Source: Brenneria goodwinii | Lineage (GTDB): Bacteria > Pseudomonadota > Gammaproteobacteria > Enterobacterales > Enterobacteriaceae | Direction: 5' to 3' | Length of the DNA: 64,000 nt | Assembly (NCBI RefSeq): GCF_002291445.1 | Contig: NZ_CP014137.1 | Span: 5,270,001 to 5,334,000, forward strand | Shown here: piece by piece, positions 36,896-46,116 of the stretch | Position numbering within the stretch: the stretch's first letter is position 1 | Layout of the letters: every line of letters starts with the position of its first letter | The notes under the pieces: generated by a model | Database searches by the model: none | What the model was told of the DNA's origin: nothing | The model's input: only the letters and a program-made list of their open reading frames with translations | Position numbers and translations under genes: made by a program

Positions 36896-37443
36896 TGGCA
36901 TTGGCCGGAAATATTTGCGGCGTACCAGGGTTTTCTTCTCGATTATCGTGGTGCGTCGGCCCGGCTTTCCTCCCATTTATTCTTTCTCCGCCAACAAAAT
37001 TATTCTTTTTTTGACTAAAAGCTTATTACTTCGAACTGATTCGTTATATTTATGGCGATAAACCAGTTAATGATTTGTTTTGAATATTTTAACGATCAAA
37101 CAGTAAAGATATACCAGGTCAGGCCGATAGAAACAGGTAGCACAGTGAGCGTGACTGTAGCGGATGGATTCAAAGAAGAATCATGATATCTGACAGGCAT
37201 TTTTGACCGGATATTCCTTAATCGGTTTCTTACATGGAAACCTGAGTTAAGTCGTTTTCTTCAGACTGTGAGTACTGTTTTTTTGAGTCTCAGCGGTAGT
37301 GATTTTGTCAGAGTTACTGTTTTTGCATTTCTTTATGTTATTCATAGCGATCGCTCTCCTTTTTATGACTGCCCATCTTGTTGACATCCCTCACGTGCCG
37401 TCTTTTGAAATCTTTTATTTTTTATGTTGTTAAGGGAGATGGT
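36896..37443. other. long region upstream of the second chemoreceptor
   Basis: These 548 nt are AT-rich and contain no recognisable protein gene. They hold a well-matched sigma-28 promoter at 37104-37130, leaving an untranslated leader of about 300 nt before the receptor ATG. The leader could contain regulatory structure or a short unrecognised gene. Confidence 0.5.
37104..37130 (+). promoter_or_regulatory. sigma-28 (FliA) promoter upstream of the chemoreceptor gene
   Basis: TAAAGATA (37104-37111), an 11-nt spacer, then GCCGATAG (37123-37130) matches the sigma-28 consensus TAAAGTTT-N11-GCCGATAA closely in both elements and exactly in spacing. It ties the receptor to the flagellar class III regulon. 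Confidence 0.8.
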
Positions 37444-39117
37444 ATGCGTTTATCTGACTGGAAAATCGGCACACGTTTGGTGGCCTGGTTTATCCTTCTC
37501 GTTATTATGATTTGTTTTGTCAGCCTGCTCGCTATTTCGAGACTATCTGGCTTTTATGATAATGCGCGAGACATCGTTGAAGATATCTATCCACAGACCG
37601 TGGACTCAAATCGATTGATTGATAATGTTAATGCCGGGGTATTGGCATATCAGAAGTTATTGGTTGTTAAAGGCGAAGATAAAATCAAAGCGGTACATGA
37701 TGAGATCACCAATGTCTCCGCTGACATTGTCGAGTTAATGAATAAAATAGAAACCACGGCGACCGATCCAGAATCCCGGCGAATCATGGATGAGATTAAA
37801 CAGTATCGGGCTGATTTTAAAAATTCGGGGCAAAAAATCATCGATTTGGTTGCCGCAGGCGATCAGGATGCGGCGATTGATGAATTTAATACCAATACGG
37901 ATAAGGCTCAGGGGAAATACCGGATCGCTATCACGAAACTTATCGATCATCAGGATAACGCCATGGCAACCACGATTAACCAAATGGCGCAAACCTATAG
38001 TTTTAGCCGTTGGTTGCTGCTGGGAATTCTATTCGGCTGTATCGTATTCGGCAGCATGATTGCGGTCGTCATGACGCGCAGCATAACGTTGCCGATTAAT
38101 CAGGCGCTGCTGGTGGCCAATCGCGTCGCGAAAGGCGATCTGACGTCAAAAGTCGACGTGCAGGGTAAAGATGAAAGCAGCCAACTGCTGCAGGCGCTGG
38201 AGCATATGAATACCAACCTGCGGGAGATCGTCAGCCAGGTGCGTGAAGGGGCGGAATCCATTACCACCGCCTCTTCCCAGATCGCAGCGGGCAACCAGGA
38301 TCTATCGGCGCGTACGGAAGAGCAGGCCAGCTCGCTGGAGCAAACAGCTTCCTCTATGGAAGAGTTGACGTCGACCATTAAAAACACGGCCGACAATACC
38401 CACCAGGCCACGGGAATTGCCAATCGGGCATCGGATTCAGCGCAGCGCAGCAGCGCGGTGATGACTTCCGTGACGCAAAAGATGCGCGGAATTCAGGACT
38501 CTTCCCAGCGGATGGCGGAAATTATTGGCGTGATCGATGGCATCGCCTTTCAGACCAATATTCTGGCGTTAAATGCGGCTGTTGAAGCGGCGCGCGCCGG
38601 CGAGCAAGGACGCGGATTTGCCGTGGTGGCCGGGGAGGTTCGTTCTCTGGCGCAGCGCAGTGCGACGGCGGCAAAAGAAATTAAAGATCTGATTGATGAT
38701 TCCGTCGGGAAAATCCATGAAGGGATGCAGCTAGTGGATAACGCGGAAGAGAATATCAGTGACCTGACGACACATGTCCTGGATGTGAACGCCATCATCA
38801 GCGAAATCGCGCAAGCCAGCAATGAACAAAGCGACGGCATCAATCAGATTAATATTGCCGTCGGGCAAATTGACAGCACTACCCAGCAAAACGCCGCTTT
38901 GGTTGAAGAGTCGGCTTCGGCGGCGCTTTCGTTGCAGTCTCAGGCCAGCATACTGGCGGAGTCGGTGCGTACGTTTAAGTTGGGGGAGACCTCCGCGTTT
39001 TCCCGTTCCGCCAACACGGCGATCCCCACGCAGGCCGCAGCGTTGCCTGCAGCCGGGGCGTTAGCTTCGACAACGGGTAAAACATCAGGTAATTCACAGG
39101 ACTGGACATCGTTCTGA
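37444..39117 (+). CDS. methyl-accepting chemotaxis protein with CheR/CheB docking tail
   Basis: Chemoreceptor of 557 aa. First membrane segment at about 12-31, a four-helix-bundle-like periplasmic domain, second segment at about 189-210, HAMP, then the signalling coiled coil with QTNILALNAAVEAARAGEQG. It ends with QDWTSF, which fits the xWxxF docking pentapeptide, so it can recruit methylation enzymes. AGGGAG lies 5 nt before the ATG at 37444. The sensor domain differs from that of the receptor at the window start; the ligand is unknown. Confidence 0.95.
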   Translation: MRLSDWKIGTRLVAWFILLVIMICFVSLLAISRLSGFYDNARDIVEDIYPQTVDSNRLIDNVNAGVLAYQKLLVVKGEDKIKAVHDEITNVSADIVELMNKIETTATDPESRRIMDEIKQYRADFKNSGQKIIDLVAAGDQDAAIDEFNTNTDKAQGKYRIAITKLIDHQDNAMATTINQMAQTYSFSRWLLLGILFGCIVFGSMIAVVMTRSITLPINQALLVANRVAKGDLTSKVDVQGKDESSQLLQALEHMNTNLREIVSQVREGAESITTASSQIAAGNQDLSARTEEQASSLEQTASSMEELTSTIKNTADNTHQATGIANRASDSAQRSSAVMTSVTQKMRGIQDSSQRMAEIIGVIDGIAFQTNILALNAAVEAARAGEQGRGFAVVAGEVRSLAQRSATAAKEIKDLIDDSVGKIHEGMQLVDNAEENISDLTTHVLDVNAIISEIAQASNEQSDGINQINIAVGQIDSTTQQNAALVEESASAALSLQSQASILAESVRTFKLGETSAFSRSANTAIPTQAAALPAAGALASTTGKTSGNSQDWTSF

Positions 39118-39190
39118 GTTTGACCGAAGCCGTTTTCTTGCGAAGAATGACTTCGTTTTGCTGAGAAAATTTTTCCGCTTTTAAACAACA

Positions 39191-39217
39191 AGCGCCGCCT
39201 AAAAAGGCGGCGCTTTG
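39191..39217 (+). terminator. terminator of the chemoreceptor gene
   Basis: AGCGCCGCC (39191-39199) pairs with GGCGGCGCT (39206-39214) around a 6-nt loop, followed by TTTGCT. It lies 73 nt after the stop. Confidence 0.75.
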
Positions 39218-39429
39218 CTATCTACTGCCTGTGCGACAGCTCAGAAAAGGGGTCGCGCGTGACTATCACAGACTCGCCAGTTCACTGCCGCACAGGCAGC
39301 TAACGACCACTGTGGTCATCGGATAGCTGAATCCATTCACCGCCGTTTTGTCAGCGAAAAAAGGCCATTATTTGAATTTCGTCACACTTTTTGTGTGGGG
39401 ATAATCAATTCCATTGCCTTTTTTCTTTT

Positions 39430-39469
39430 TCAGAACGAACATTGTTACCGGTAACAATGTTCGTTCTGA
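39430..39469. promoter_or_regulatory. GntR operator inside a 40-bp perfect palindrome
   Basis: The core TGTTACCGGTAACA matches the gluconate-repressor GntR operator. The symmetry continues without a mismatch for 20 bp on each side of the centre (between 39449 and 39450). It lies 45 nt before the gntK ATG, so GntR binding would repress gntK-gntU; the extended arms could also form a hairpin in the 5' leader. Confidence 0.8.
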
Positions 39470-39513
39470 CCAATCTGACAGGAGAGCCGGACGTAAGCCG
39501 GCGTGTAATAACA

Positions 39514-40053
39514 ATGAGTAGTGAACAGAAAAAAGCGCACCATGTTTTTATTTTGATGGGCGTGTCCGGTAGCGGTAAATCTGTCGTGGCCAGCACCATT
39601 GCCGCCCAGTTGGGGACGGCCTGTCTTGATGGCGATTTTTTGCACCCGCGTTCTAATATCAGCAAAATGTCCGCCGGGCATTCGCTCAATGATGAGGATC
39701 GCGCACCCTGGCTTCGGGCATTAAATGACGCCATTTTCGCGATGCAGCGTACTAACGAAATCTCCCTATTGGTCTGTTCGGCGTTAAAACAGGATTACCG
39801 CGATAAACTGCGTAAAGGTAATCAGCACGTATCGTTTATCTATCTGAAAGGCAGCTTTGAGGTGATCGAGCAACGTTTGAAAGCCCGTAAGGGACACTTT
39901 TTCAAACCTCAGATGCTGGTTTCCCAATTTGAAACGCTACAGGAGCCGGGTGAGCAGGAGACGGATGTGTATTCCGTTGATATCAACCAGCCTCTGGACG
40001 CTGTCGTGGCTGACGCGGTGAAAATCATTCAGCGGGTCAGGGATCAGGGATGA
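39514..40053 (+). CDS. gntK: gluconokinase
   Basis: Phosphorylates D-gluconate to 6-phosphogluconate. The 179-aa protein follows E. coli GntK: P-loop MGVSGSGKSVVA, DGDFLHPRSNISKM, LNDEDRAPWL, SLLVCSALKQDYRDKLR, FIYLKGSFEVIEQRL and FETLQEPGEQETDV. I start it at 39514, since the longer frame would run through the GntR palindrome. The ribosome site is weak. Its stop overlaps the gntU start. Product feeds edd just downstream. Confidence 0.95.
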   Translation: MSSEQKKAHHVFILMGVSGSGKSVVASTIAAQLGTACLDGDFLHPRSNISKMSAGHSLNDEDRAPWLRALNDAIFAMQRTNEISLLVCSALKQDYRDKLRKGNQHVSFIYLKGSFEVIEQRLKARKGHFFKPQMLVSQFETLQEPGEQETDVYSVDINQPLDAVVADAVKIIQRVRDQG

Positions 40054-41399
40054 TGAGTACGCTGACATTAGTGTTGACTGCGGTTGGTTCGGTGTTGCTA
40101 CTGCTGTTTCTGGTGATGAAAGTACGGATGCATGCCTTTGTCGCTTTGCTTTTGGTTTCGGTGGGAACGGGGCTGTTTTCCGGTATGCCGCTGACGGATA
40201 TCGCCGGCACGATGGAGAAAGGCATGGGCGGCACGCTCGGTTTTCTCGCTGTCGTGGTGGCGCTGGGCTCCATGTTTGGCCGTATTCTGCATGAGACCGG
40301 CGCGCTCGATCAGATCGCCAGGCGTATGGTCGGCTGGTTTGGCGAAAGCCGGGCCTATCTGGCGCTGGGGGTCGTCGGTTTGGTATGCGCGCTGCCGCTA
40401 TTCTTTGAAGTTGCCGTTATGCTGCTGATTGGTATGGTTTTTGCCGTCGCTCGTCGTACCGACGGTAACCTGGTGAAGCTGCTTATTCCGCTGTTTGCCG
40501 GGGTAGCCTCCGCGGCGGCCTTTTTACTCCCCGGCCCGACGCCAATGCTGCTGGCGTCGCAAATGCATGTCGATTTCGGCTGGATGATCGCTATCGGCCT
40601 TGCCGCGGCTATTCCGGCGATGCTGGTGGCCGGGCCATTGTTTGGCCGTTTCATTAGTCAGTATGTTACGATCCCGATTCCTCAGAGTGAAATGGACGAG
40701 CCGAAACTGGACGGCGACGTAATGCCGTCATTTGGTTTTAGCGTCTCGTTGGTGCTGTTTCCTTTGGTGCTGGTGGGGATGAAAACCATTGGCACGATGT
40801 TTGTGCAACAAAATTCCGCGCTTTATGACTGGATGGAGCTGATTGGTCACCCGTTTATTTCCATTTTACTGGCCTGCCTGCTGGCAATCTACGGACTTGC
40901 CTGGCGTCAGGGAATGAGTAAAGCGCGAGTGATGGAGATCTGTTCCGCCGCGTTGCAACCCGCAGGGATCATTCTGCTGGTGACCGGAGCCGGTGGCGTA
41001 TTCAAACAGGTATTGGTCGATTCCGGCGTCGGTCCGGCATTGGGCAATGCGCTAATCGATACCGGTTTGCCCATCCCCCTGGCTTGCTTCGTTCTGTCCG
41101 CGGCCATTCGTATTATTCAGGGATCGGCGACCGTCGCCTGCCTGACCACCGTCGGCCTGATTATGCCGGTAGTTGAAGTTTTATCCTTCAGCAATGCGCA
41201 GATAGCCGCGTTGGCGGTTTGCATCGGCGGCGGCGCGATTGTGCTTAGCCATGTGAATGATGCCGGCTTCTGGCTGTTTGGCAAACTGACCGGCGCCACC
41301 GAAATGCAAACGTTAAAGACATGGACGGTAATGGAAACCATTCTGGGGACTACCGGCGCGCTAGTGGGTATGGCCGCCTTTGCCCTGTGCCGGATTTAA
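40050..41399 (+). CDS. gntU: gluconate transporter (GntP family, GntU-like)
   Basis: Gluconate:H+ symporter of 449 aa with about 12-14 membrane helices. It follows E. coli GntU through LVLTAVGSVLLLLFLVMK, GMGGTLGFLAVVVALGSMFG, VCALPLFFEVAVMLL, IIQGSATVACLTTVGLIMPV and LSHVNDAGFWLFGKLTGA. Two adjacent ATGs (40050 and 40053) overlap the gntK stop, so the pair is coupled as in E. coli gntKU. Confidence 0.93.
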   Translation: MMSTLTLVLTAVGSVLLLLFLVMKVRMHAFVALLLVSVGTGLFSGMPLTDIAGTMEKGMGGTLGFLAVVVALGSMFGRILHETGALDQIARRMVGWFGESRAYLALGVVGLVCALPLFFEVAVMLLIGMVFAVARRTDGNLVKLLIPLFAGVASAAAFLLPGPTPMLLASQMHVDFGWMIAIGLAAAIPAMLVAGPLFGRFISQYVTIPIPQSEMDEPKLDGDVMPSFGFSVSLVLFPLVLVGMKTIGTMFVQQNSALYDWMELIGHPFISILLACLLAIYGLAWRQGMSKARVMEICSAALQPAGIILLVTGAGGVFKQVLVDSGVGPALGNALIDTGLPIPLACFVLSAAIRIIQGSATVACLTTVGLIMPVVEVLSFSNAQIAALAVCIGGGAIVLSHVNDAGFWLFGKLTGATEMQTLKTWTVMETILGTTGALVGMAAFALCRI

Positions 41400-41482
41400 T
41401 GGGGCCAAGTATTTTAATTATATGATTTAAAAACAAAAGTATTCAATGTTGTGCGGCGTATGTCGTGTAAGGAATGTATATT

Positions 41483-43297
41483 ATGAATCCCAGCGTGTCT
41501 CGTATTACTCAGCGTATTATTGAACGTTCCCGCAAAACACGTAATCGCTATCTTGAACGTATCAATGCGGCCTGTAGCCAGACGGTGCATCGTTCTCAAC
41601 TGGCATGCGGCAACCTGGCGCACGGTTTTGCTGCCTGCCAGCCGGATGATAAATCCGCGTTGATGAATATGCTGCATAACGATATTGCGATTGTTACGTC
41701 GTATAACGATATGCTGTCGGCTCACCAGCCTTATGAAACGTACCCGCAGCAGTTGAAAGAGGCGCTGCATCGGGTTGGCGCGGTCGGGCAGGTCGCCGCC
41801 GGCGTACCGGCAATGTGCGATGGTGTGACCCAGGGACAGGACGGTATGGATCTGTCGCTGATGAGCCGTGAGGTGATCGCCATGTCGGCCGCGGTGGGGC
41901 TATCGCACAATATGTTCGATGGCGCCCTGTATCTGGGGATCTGCGATAAAATTGTTCCCGGTCTGGTGATGGCCGCGCTGTCGTTTGGTCACCTGCCGGC
42001 GATTTTTGTTCCCGCCGGGCCGATGCCGAGCGGTTTGCCGAATAAAGAGAAGATGCGCATTCGTCAACTGTATGCGGAAGGCAAGCTGGATCGCCACGCC
42101 TTGCTGGAGTCGGAATCTGCCTCCTATCATAGCGCCGGCACCTGTACGTTTTACGGCACCGCCAATTCGAATCAGATGGTGGTGGAGGTCATGGGGCTGC
42201 ATTTGCCCGGCGCGTCCTTCGTTCCGCCCGGTACCCCGCTGCGCGATGCGTTGACGGATGCGGCCGCCAGCCAGATTACCCGCCTGACGCAGAATTCGGA
42301 CAACTTCATGCCGATCGGCAAACTTATCGACGAGAAAGTCGTGGTCAACGGTATCGTGGCGCTGCTAGCGACCGGCGGATCCACCAACCACACCATGCAT
42401 CTGGTTGCTATGGCGCGTGCCGCGGGCATCATCATTAACTGGGATGATTTTTCCGATCTGTCTGATATCGTGCCGCAGTTATGCCGAATCTACCCTAACG
42501 GACCCGCCGATATTAACTACTTCCAGGCCGCGGGCGGCGTTGCGATTTTGATGCGCGAGATGCTGAAAGGCGGATTGCTGCATGAAGACGTCAATACCGT
42601 CGCCGGATATGGCCTGAGCCGCTACACGCAGGAGCCTTGGTTGGATAACGGTCAGCTGGCCTGGCGCGCGGGGCCGGAGGCATCACTGGATGACAGCGTG
42701 ATCGCCAGTATTGAAAAACCGTTTGCTCACCATGGCGGCACCAAGGTGCTGACGGGTAATCTGGGCCGGGCGGTGATGAAAACCTCCGCAGTGCCGGTGG
42801 AAAATCAAATCATCGAAGCGCCAGCGGTTATTTTTCATAGCCAGCACGATGTGGGACCGGCATTCGAAGCCGGAAAGCTGGATCGGGATTGCGTGATCGT
42901 GGTGCGCTATCAAGGGCCTTGCGCCATTGGTATGCCGGAGTTGCATAAACTGATGCCGCCGCTGGGGGTGCTGTTGGACCGCGGTTATAAAGTGGCGCTG
43001 GTGACCGACGGCCGCCTGTCGGGCGCCTCAGGCAAAGTGCCGTCAGCCATCCATGTCACGCCGGAAGCCTATACCGGCGGTGTTCTGGGCAAACTGCGCG
43101 ATGGCGATATTGTTCGCGTCAATGGTCAGACGGGGGAGCTGAGCGTACTGGTTGATGATGCGGAATTGGCTGCCCGCACGGTGGAACAGCCGGACCTTTC
43201 CGCCCAGCATATCGGTTGTGGCCGGGAGCTGTTTGGCGCCTTGCGGGAACAGCTATCGGGCGCCGAGCAAGGGGCCACCTGTATTCGATTCGATTAG
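41483..43297 (+). CDS. edd: phosphogluconate dehydratase
   Basis: First dedicated enzyme of the Entner-Doudoroff pathway: 6-phosphogluconate to 2-keto-3-deoxy-6-phosphogluconate, with an Fe-S cluster. The 604-aa protein follows E. coli Edd; cluster cysteines are expected in AMCDGVTQGQDGM, YLGICDKIVPG and the CRIYP region, and SARGASGK-like VTDGRLSGASGKVPSA is clear. The ATG at 41483 has AAGGAA 9 nt upstream. In E. coli eda follows at once; here the next gene is tyrB on the other strand, so the aldolase must be elsewhere. Confidence 0.95.
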   Translation: MNPSVSRITQRIIERSRKTRNRYLERINAACSQTVHRSQLACGNLAHGFAACQPDDKSALMNMLHNDIAIVTSYNDMLSAHQPYETYPQQLKEALHRVGAVGQVAAGVPAMCDGVTQGQDGMDLSLMSREVIAMSAAVGLSHNMFDGALYLGICDKIVPGLVMAALSFGHLPAIFVPAGPMPSGLPNKEKMRIRQLYAEGKLDRHALLESESASYHSAGTCTFYGTANSNQMVVEVMGLHLPGASFVPPGTPLRDALTDAAASQITRLTQNSDNFMPIGKLIDEKVVVNGIVALLATGGSTNHTMHLVAMARAAGIIINWDDFSDLSDIVPQLCRIYPNGPADINYFQAAGGVAILMREMLKGGLLHEDVNTVAGYGLSRYTQEPWLDNGQLAWRAGPEASLDDSVIASIEKPFAHHGGTKVLTGNLGRAVMKTSAVPVENQIIEAPAVIFHSQHDVGPAFEAGKLDRDCVIVVRYQGPCAIGMPELHKLMPPLGVLLDRGYKVALVTDGRLSGASGKVPSAIHVTPEAYTGGVLGKLRDGDIVRVNGQTGELSVLVDDAELAARTVEQPDLSAQHIGCGRELFGALREQLSGAEQGATCIRFD

Positions 43298-43324
43298 CCT
43301 TGCTGCCCGGTCTGGCCGGTAAAC

Positions 43325-43350
43325 TCAAGCGCCGCCGGTGGGCGGCGCTT
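43325..43350. terminator. shared terminator of edd and tyrB
   Basis: CAAGCGCCGCC and GGCGGCGCTTG form an 11-bp stem around GGTG between the two convergent genes. Very stable; no long T-run on either side. Confidence 0.75.
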
Positions 43351-43373
43351 GATATTGATATCACCGGTTGGAT

Positions 43374-44567
43374 TTACTGAATGGCGGCGAAAGCGGCGGC
43401 AACGCGCTGGACATTGCCGTGATTCAGGCCGGCCATGCACATGCGGCCGCTGGCAATCAGATAAACGCCAAACTCTTCGCGCAGACGATCGACCTGTTCC
43501 GCACTGAAGCCGGTATAGCTGAACATGCCGCGCTGGGTCAGCAGGTAATCAAAGTTGCGTGCCGGCAGCGCCTCTTTCAGCGCGGCAACCAGCGTTTGGC
43601 GCATTTCCAGAATACGCGTGCGCATCTCTTCCACTTCAGCGCGCCAGTTGCTATTCAGCTCGGCGTCATTGAGCACTTTAGACACAATCTGAGCACCGAA
43701 ATTCGGCGGCGAGGAGTAGTTGCGGCGAACGGTCGCCTTCAACTGGCCCAGCACGCGCAGTGCGATCTCGGCATCTTCACAGACCACGGAAAGCCCACCC
43801 ACGCGCTCGCTGTACAGCGAGAAGATTTTAGAGAATGAGTTCGCGATCAATGCCGGAATGCCAGCGCCGGCCACCGCGCGAATGGGGTAGGCATCTTCCT
43901 CGATTCCAGCGCCGAAGCCCTGATAGGCGATGTCCATAAACGGGATCAGTTCACGGCTGATCAGCACCTCGATAACGCGATCCCACTGTTCGTTCGTCAG
44001 ATCGGAACCCGTCGGATTATGGCAGCAAGGGTGCAGCAGCACGATGCTTTGCGCCGGCAGTTGTTGCAGCACGGACAGCATAGCGTCAAATTTCACGCCC
44101 AGGCTGTCGGCGTCAAAATAGGGGTAGGTATGTACCTTGAAGCCGGCGCCGGAGAATATCGCGATGTGGTTTTCCCAGGTGGGATCGCTGACCCACACTT
44201 CTGAATCAGGGAAGTAGCGTTTCAGAAAATCCGCGCCGACTTTCAGCGCGCCTGAACCGCCCAGCGTCTGGATGGTGGCAATGCGGCTGGCGGCTATCGC
44301 CGGGTGGTTTTTGCCAAACAGCAGATGTTGAATCGCGGTGCGGTAAGGCTGCAACCCTTCCATCGGCAGGTAGGAGGTCGCGCTTTTTGGCAACTGCTCC
44401 AGATAGGTTTCCGCAGCGCTGACGGCACGGAGCTGGGGAATAATATTCTGTTCGTTGTAGTACAGACCGATACTCAGATTGACCTTGTCCGAACGTGGAT
44501 CCTGCTTAAATTTTTCCATCAATGACAGAATAGGATCCCCGGCATAGGCATCAACTTTTTGAAACAC
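43374..44567 (-). CDS. tyrB: aromatic-amino-acid aminotransferase
   Basis: PLP enzyme that makes tyrosine, phenylalanine and leucine from their oxoacids; 397 aa, the same length as E. coli TyrB. The start MFQKVDAYAGDPIL, the PLP lysine in NSFSKIFSLY, the HPCCHNPTG turn and the carboxylate-binding arginine near LIASGRMCMAGLN are all present. GGAGAGTTACGCC precedes the ATG. I see no TyrR box in the 64 nt upstream, where the YitT gene ends; its promoter may lie further up. Confidence 0.96.
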   Translation of the reverse strand: MFQKVDAYAGDPILSLMEKFKQDPRSDKVNLSIGLYYNEQNIIPQLRAVSAAETYLEQLPKSATSYLPMEGLQPYRTAIQHLLFGKNHPAIAASRIATIQTLGGSGALKVGADFLKRYFPDSEVWVSDPTWENHIAIFSGAGFKVHTYPYFDADSLGVKFDAMLSVLQQLPAQSIVLLHPCCHNPTGSDLTNEQWDRVIEVLISRELIPFMDIAYQGFGAGIEEDAYPIRAVAGAGIPALIANSFSKIFSLYSERVGGLSVVCEDAEIALRVLGQLKATVRRNYSSPPNFGAQIVSKVLNDAELNSNWRAEVEEMRTRILEMRQTLVAALKEALPARNFDYLLTQRGMFSYTGFSAEQVDRLREEFGVYLIASGRMCMAGLNHGNVQRVAAAFAAIQ

Positions 44568-44631
44568 GGCGTAACTCTCCTGAATATAGTATAGGGGTAT
44601 CGGGTAATGTGACGGTTATGGTGCGGACTGG

Positions 44632-45246
44632 TCAAACCGCGTAGCGGCCGGGGCGATGATTCATCGCAATAATCAGGTTCAGAATGGTCGCGCCCAGTAT
44701 CGAGGCAATCAGCATAGGTATGCTTACCACGAACAGGGAAGCCAGTACAATCACAATATCCACCCCCATCTGGAATTTCCCGGCGCGGATCCCATATTTA
44801 TCTTGCAGGTAGAGCGCCAGAATGTTCACGCCGCCCAGGCTGGCCTTGTGGCGGAACAGCACGATAAATCCCAGCCCCATAATAATGCTGCCAAATAAGG
44901 TGGCGTAAAATGGGTTCAGTTTATCCATATGAATAAACAGCGGATGAAGGTCGGAAAACAGGGAAACCAAGGCCACGGCACAGAACGTTTTGATGGTGAA
45001 TCGCCAGCCCATACGGCGAATGGCCAGATAGTAGAATGGCAGATTCAGCAGGAAAAACGCCGTACCGAAGGAGATGTGCGTCAGATAATGCAGCAGAAAA
45101 GCCATTCCCGCCGTACCGCCGGTCAGCGCCCCGGACTGACGTAACAGCACAACGCCGAAAGAGACCATCAGCGTACCAATCAGGATGGCCAGAACGTCTT
45201 CCAGCAGCGTGTGCGATAATTTGTCTGTAGTAATAACGTTATCCAT
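44632..45246 (-). CDS. YitT family membrane protein (DUF161)
   Basis: A 204-aa integral inner-membrane protein with five or six helices; the family is of uncertain transport function. Typical elements are SFGVVLLRQSGALTGGTAGMAFLL and FRHKASLGGVNILALYLQDKYGIRAG. It sits between tyrB and an Lrp-type regulator, all leftward, and may be controlled by that regulator. Not found at this place in E. coli. Confidence 0.88.
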   Translation of the reverse strand: MDNVITTDKLSHTLLEDVLAILIGTLMVSFGVVLLRQSGALTGGTAGMAFLLHYLTHISFGTAFFLLNLPFYYLAIRRMGWRFTIKTFCAVALVSLFSDLHPLFIHMDKLNPFYATLFGSIIMGLGFIVLFRHKASLGGVNILALYLQDKYGIRAGKFQMGVDIVIVLASLFVVSIPMLIASILGATILNLIIAMNHRPGRYAV

Positions 45247-45500
45247 GATGGCGGCTCAATACTTAGTCAGTGAAGTATAAAATCAGTCAATACAGTGGAA
45301 TTAAGCAAGAATCACACCATATAACGTGTTGATATCGCTGGCTACAGACAGAGATAAGAGTAACTTATTGAATTATAAGAATGAAACTAATGCATTAATA
45401 TTGCATTATTTGGCTTGTATTTGCTTGATGTGTGCATTTTTTATTGATTGATGCGTGAATTAGCCAGTTTTTGCACCAATAAGAAGCGGGTTGCCCCGAT

Positions 45501-45980
45501 TTAGGGCAACGGCGGCAGTTCGGGCGTCATCAAGCCATTCTCTTTGAGACGATTGAGCACCACCGAGGTTTTCAGATGCGCCACGCTTTTATTCTGCGAC
45601 AGAATCTGGCTGATCAAGGCGCTTAATCCCGGCAGGTCGGCTACCGCCACCTTCAACAGATAGTCGGCGTCGCCGGTGGTTTTATAGGCGTCGATAATGG
45701 CGTCAACTTCCCCCAGCATCTGGTGGAAACTTTCAACATATTCGCTGGTGTGGTTAATCAGCCGCACCTCAATCAGCCCCAGACACTCCAGGCCAACGGC
45801 ATTGGGCGAGAGGCGGGCGTGATAGCCAAGAATGAGTTGAGCCTGCTCCAACGCAATGCGGCGACGGGAGCATTGGGAGGCGGAAAGCCCGACCAGTTCA
45901 CTTAATTCCTGATTAGTCAGACGCGCGTTGGACTGTAATAGCGTCAGGATTTTCAGATCGAAGTCATCAATGGTGTACAT
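45501..45980 (-). CDS. Lrp/AsnC family transcriptional regulator
   Basis: A 159-aa regulator with an N-terminal helix-turn-helix (DDFDLKILTLLQSNARLTNQ, GLSASQCSRRRIALEQ) and a C-terminal RAM ligand-binding domain (TTGDADYLLKVAVADLPGL). The AsnC/Lrp family senses amino acids. It lies upstream of the YitT gene (254-nt gap) and tyrB on the same strand and may regulate them or itself. Confidence 0.92.
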   Translation of the reverse strand: MYTIDDFDLKILTLLQSNARLTNQELSELVGLSASQCSRRRIALEQAQLILGYHARLSPNAVGLECLGLIEVRLINHTSEYVESFHQMLGEVDAIIDAYKTTGDADYLLKVAVADLPGLSALISQILSQNKSVAHLKTSVVLNRLKENGLMTPELPPLP

Positions 45981-46116
45981 AGTTCTCTCTAAACGGCGCT
46001 AAATGGTCAAGATCACAGACTAGCAGCTTTTTTTCGGCGGTCAGCCCGTCGCGAGCATAAAAATAGTTATCGGAAAAGAACAGGAGCCACTGTGGGCGGT
46101 TCCTGTTGTCCGTCGA

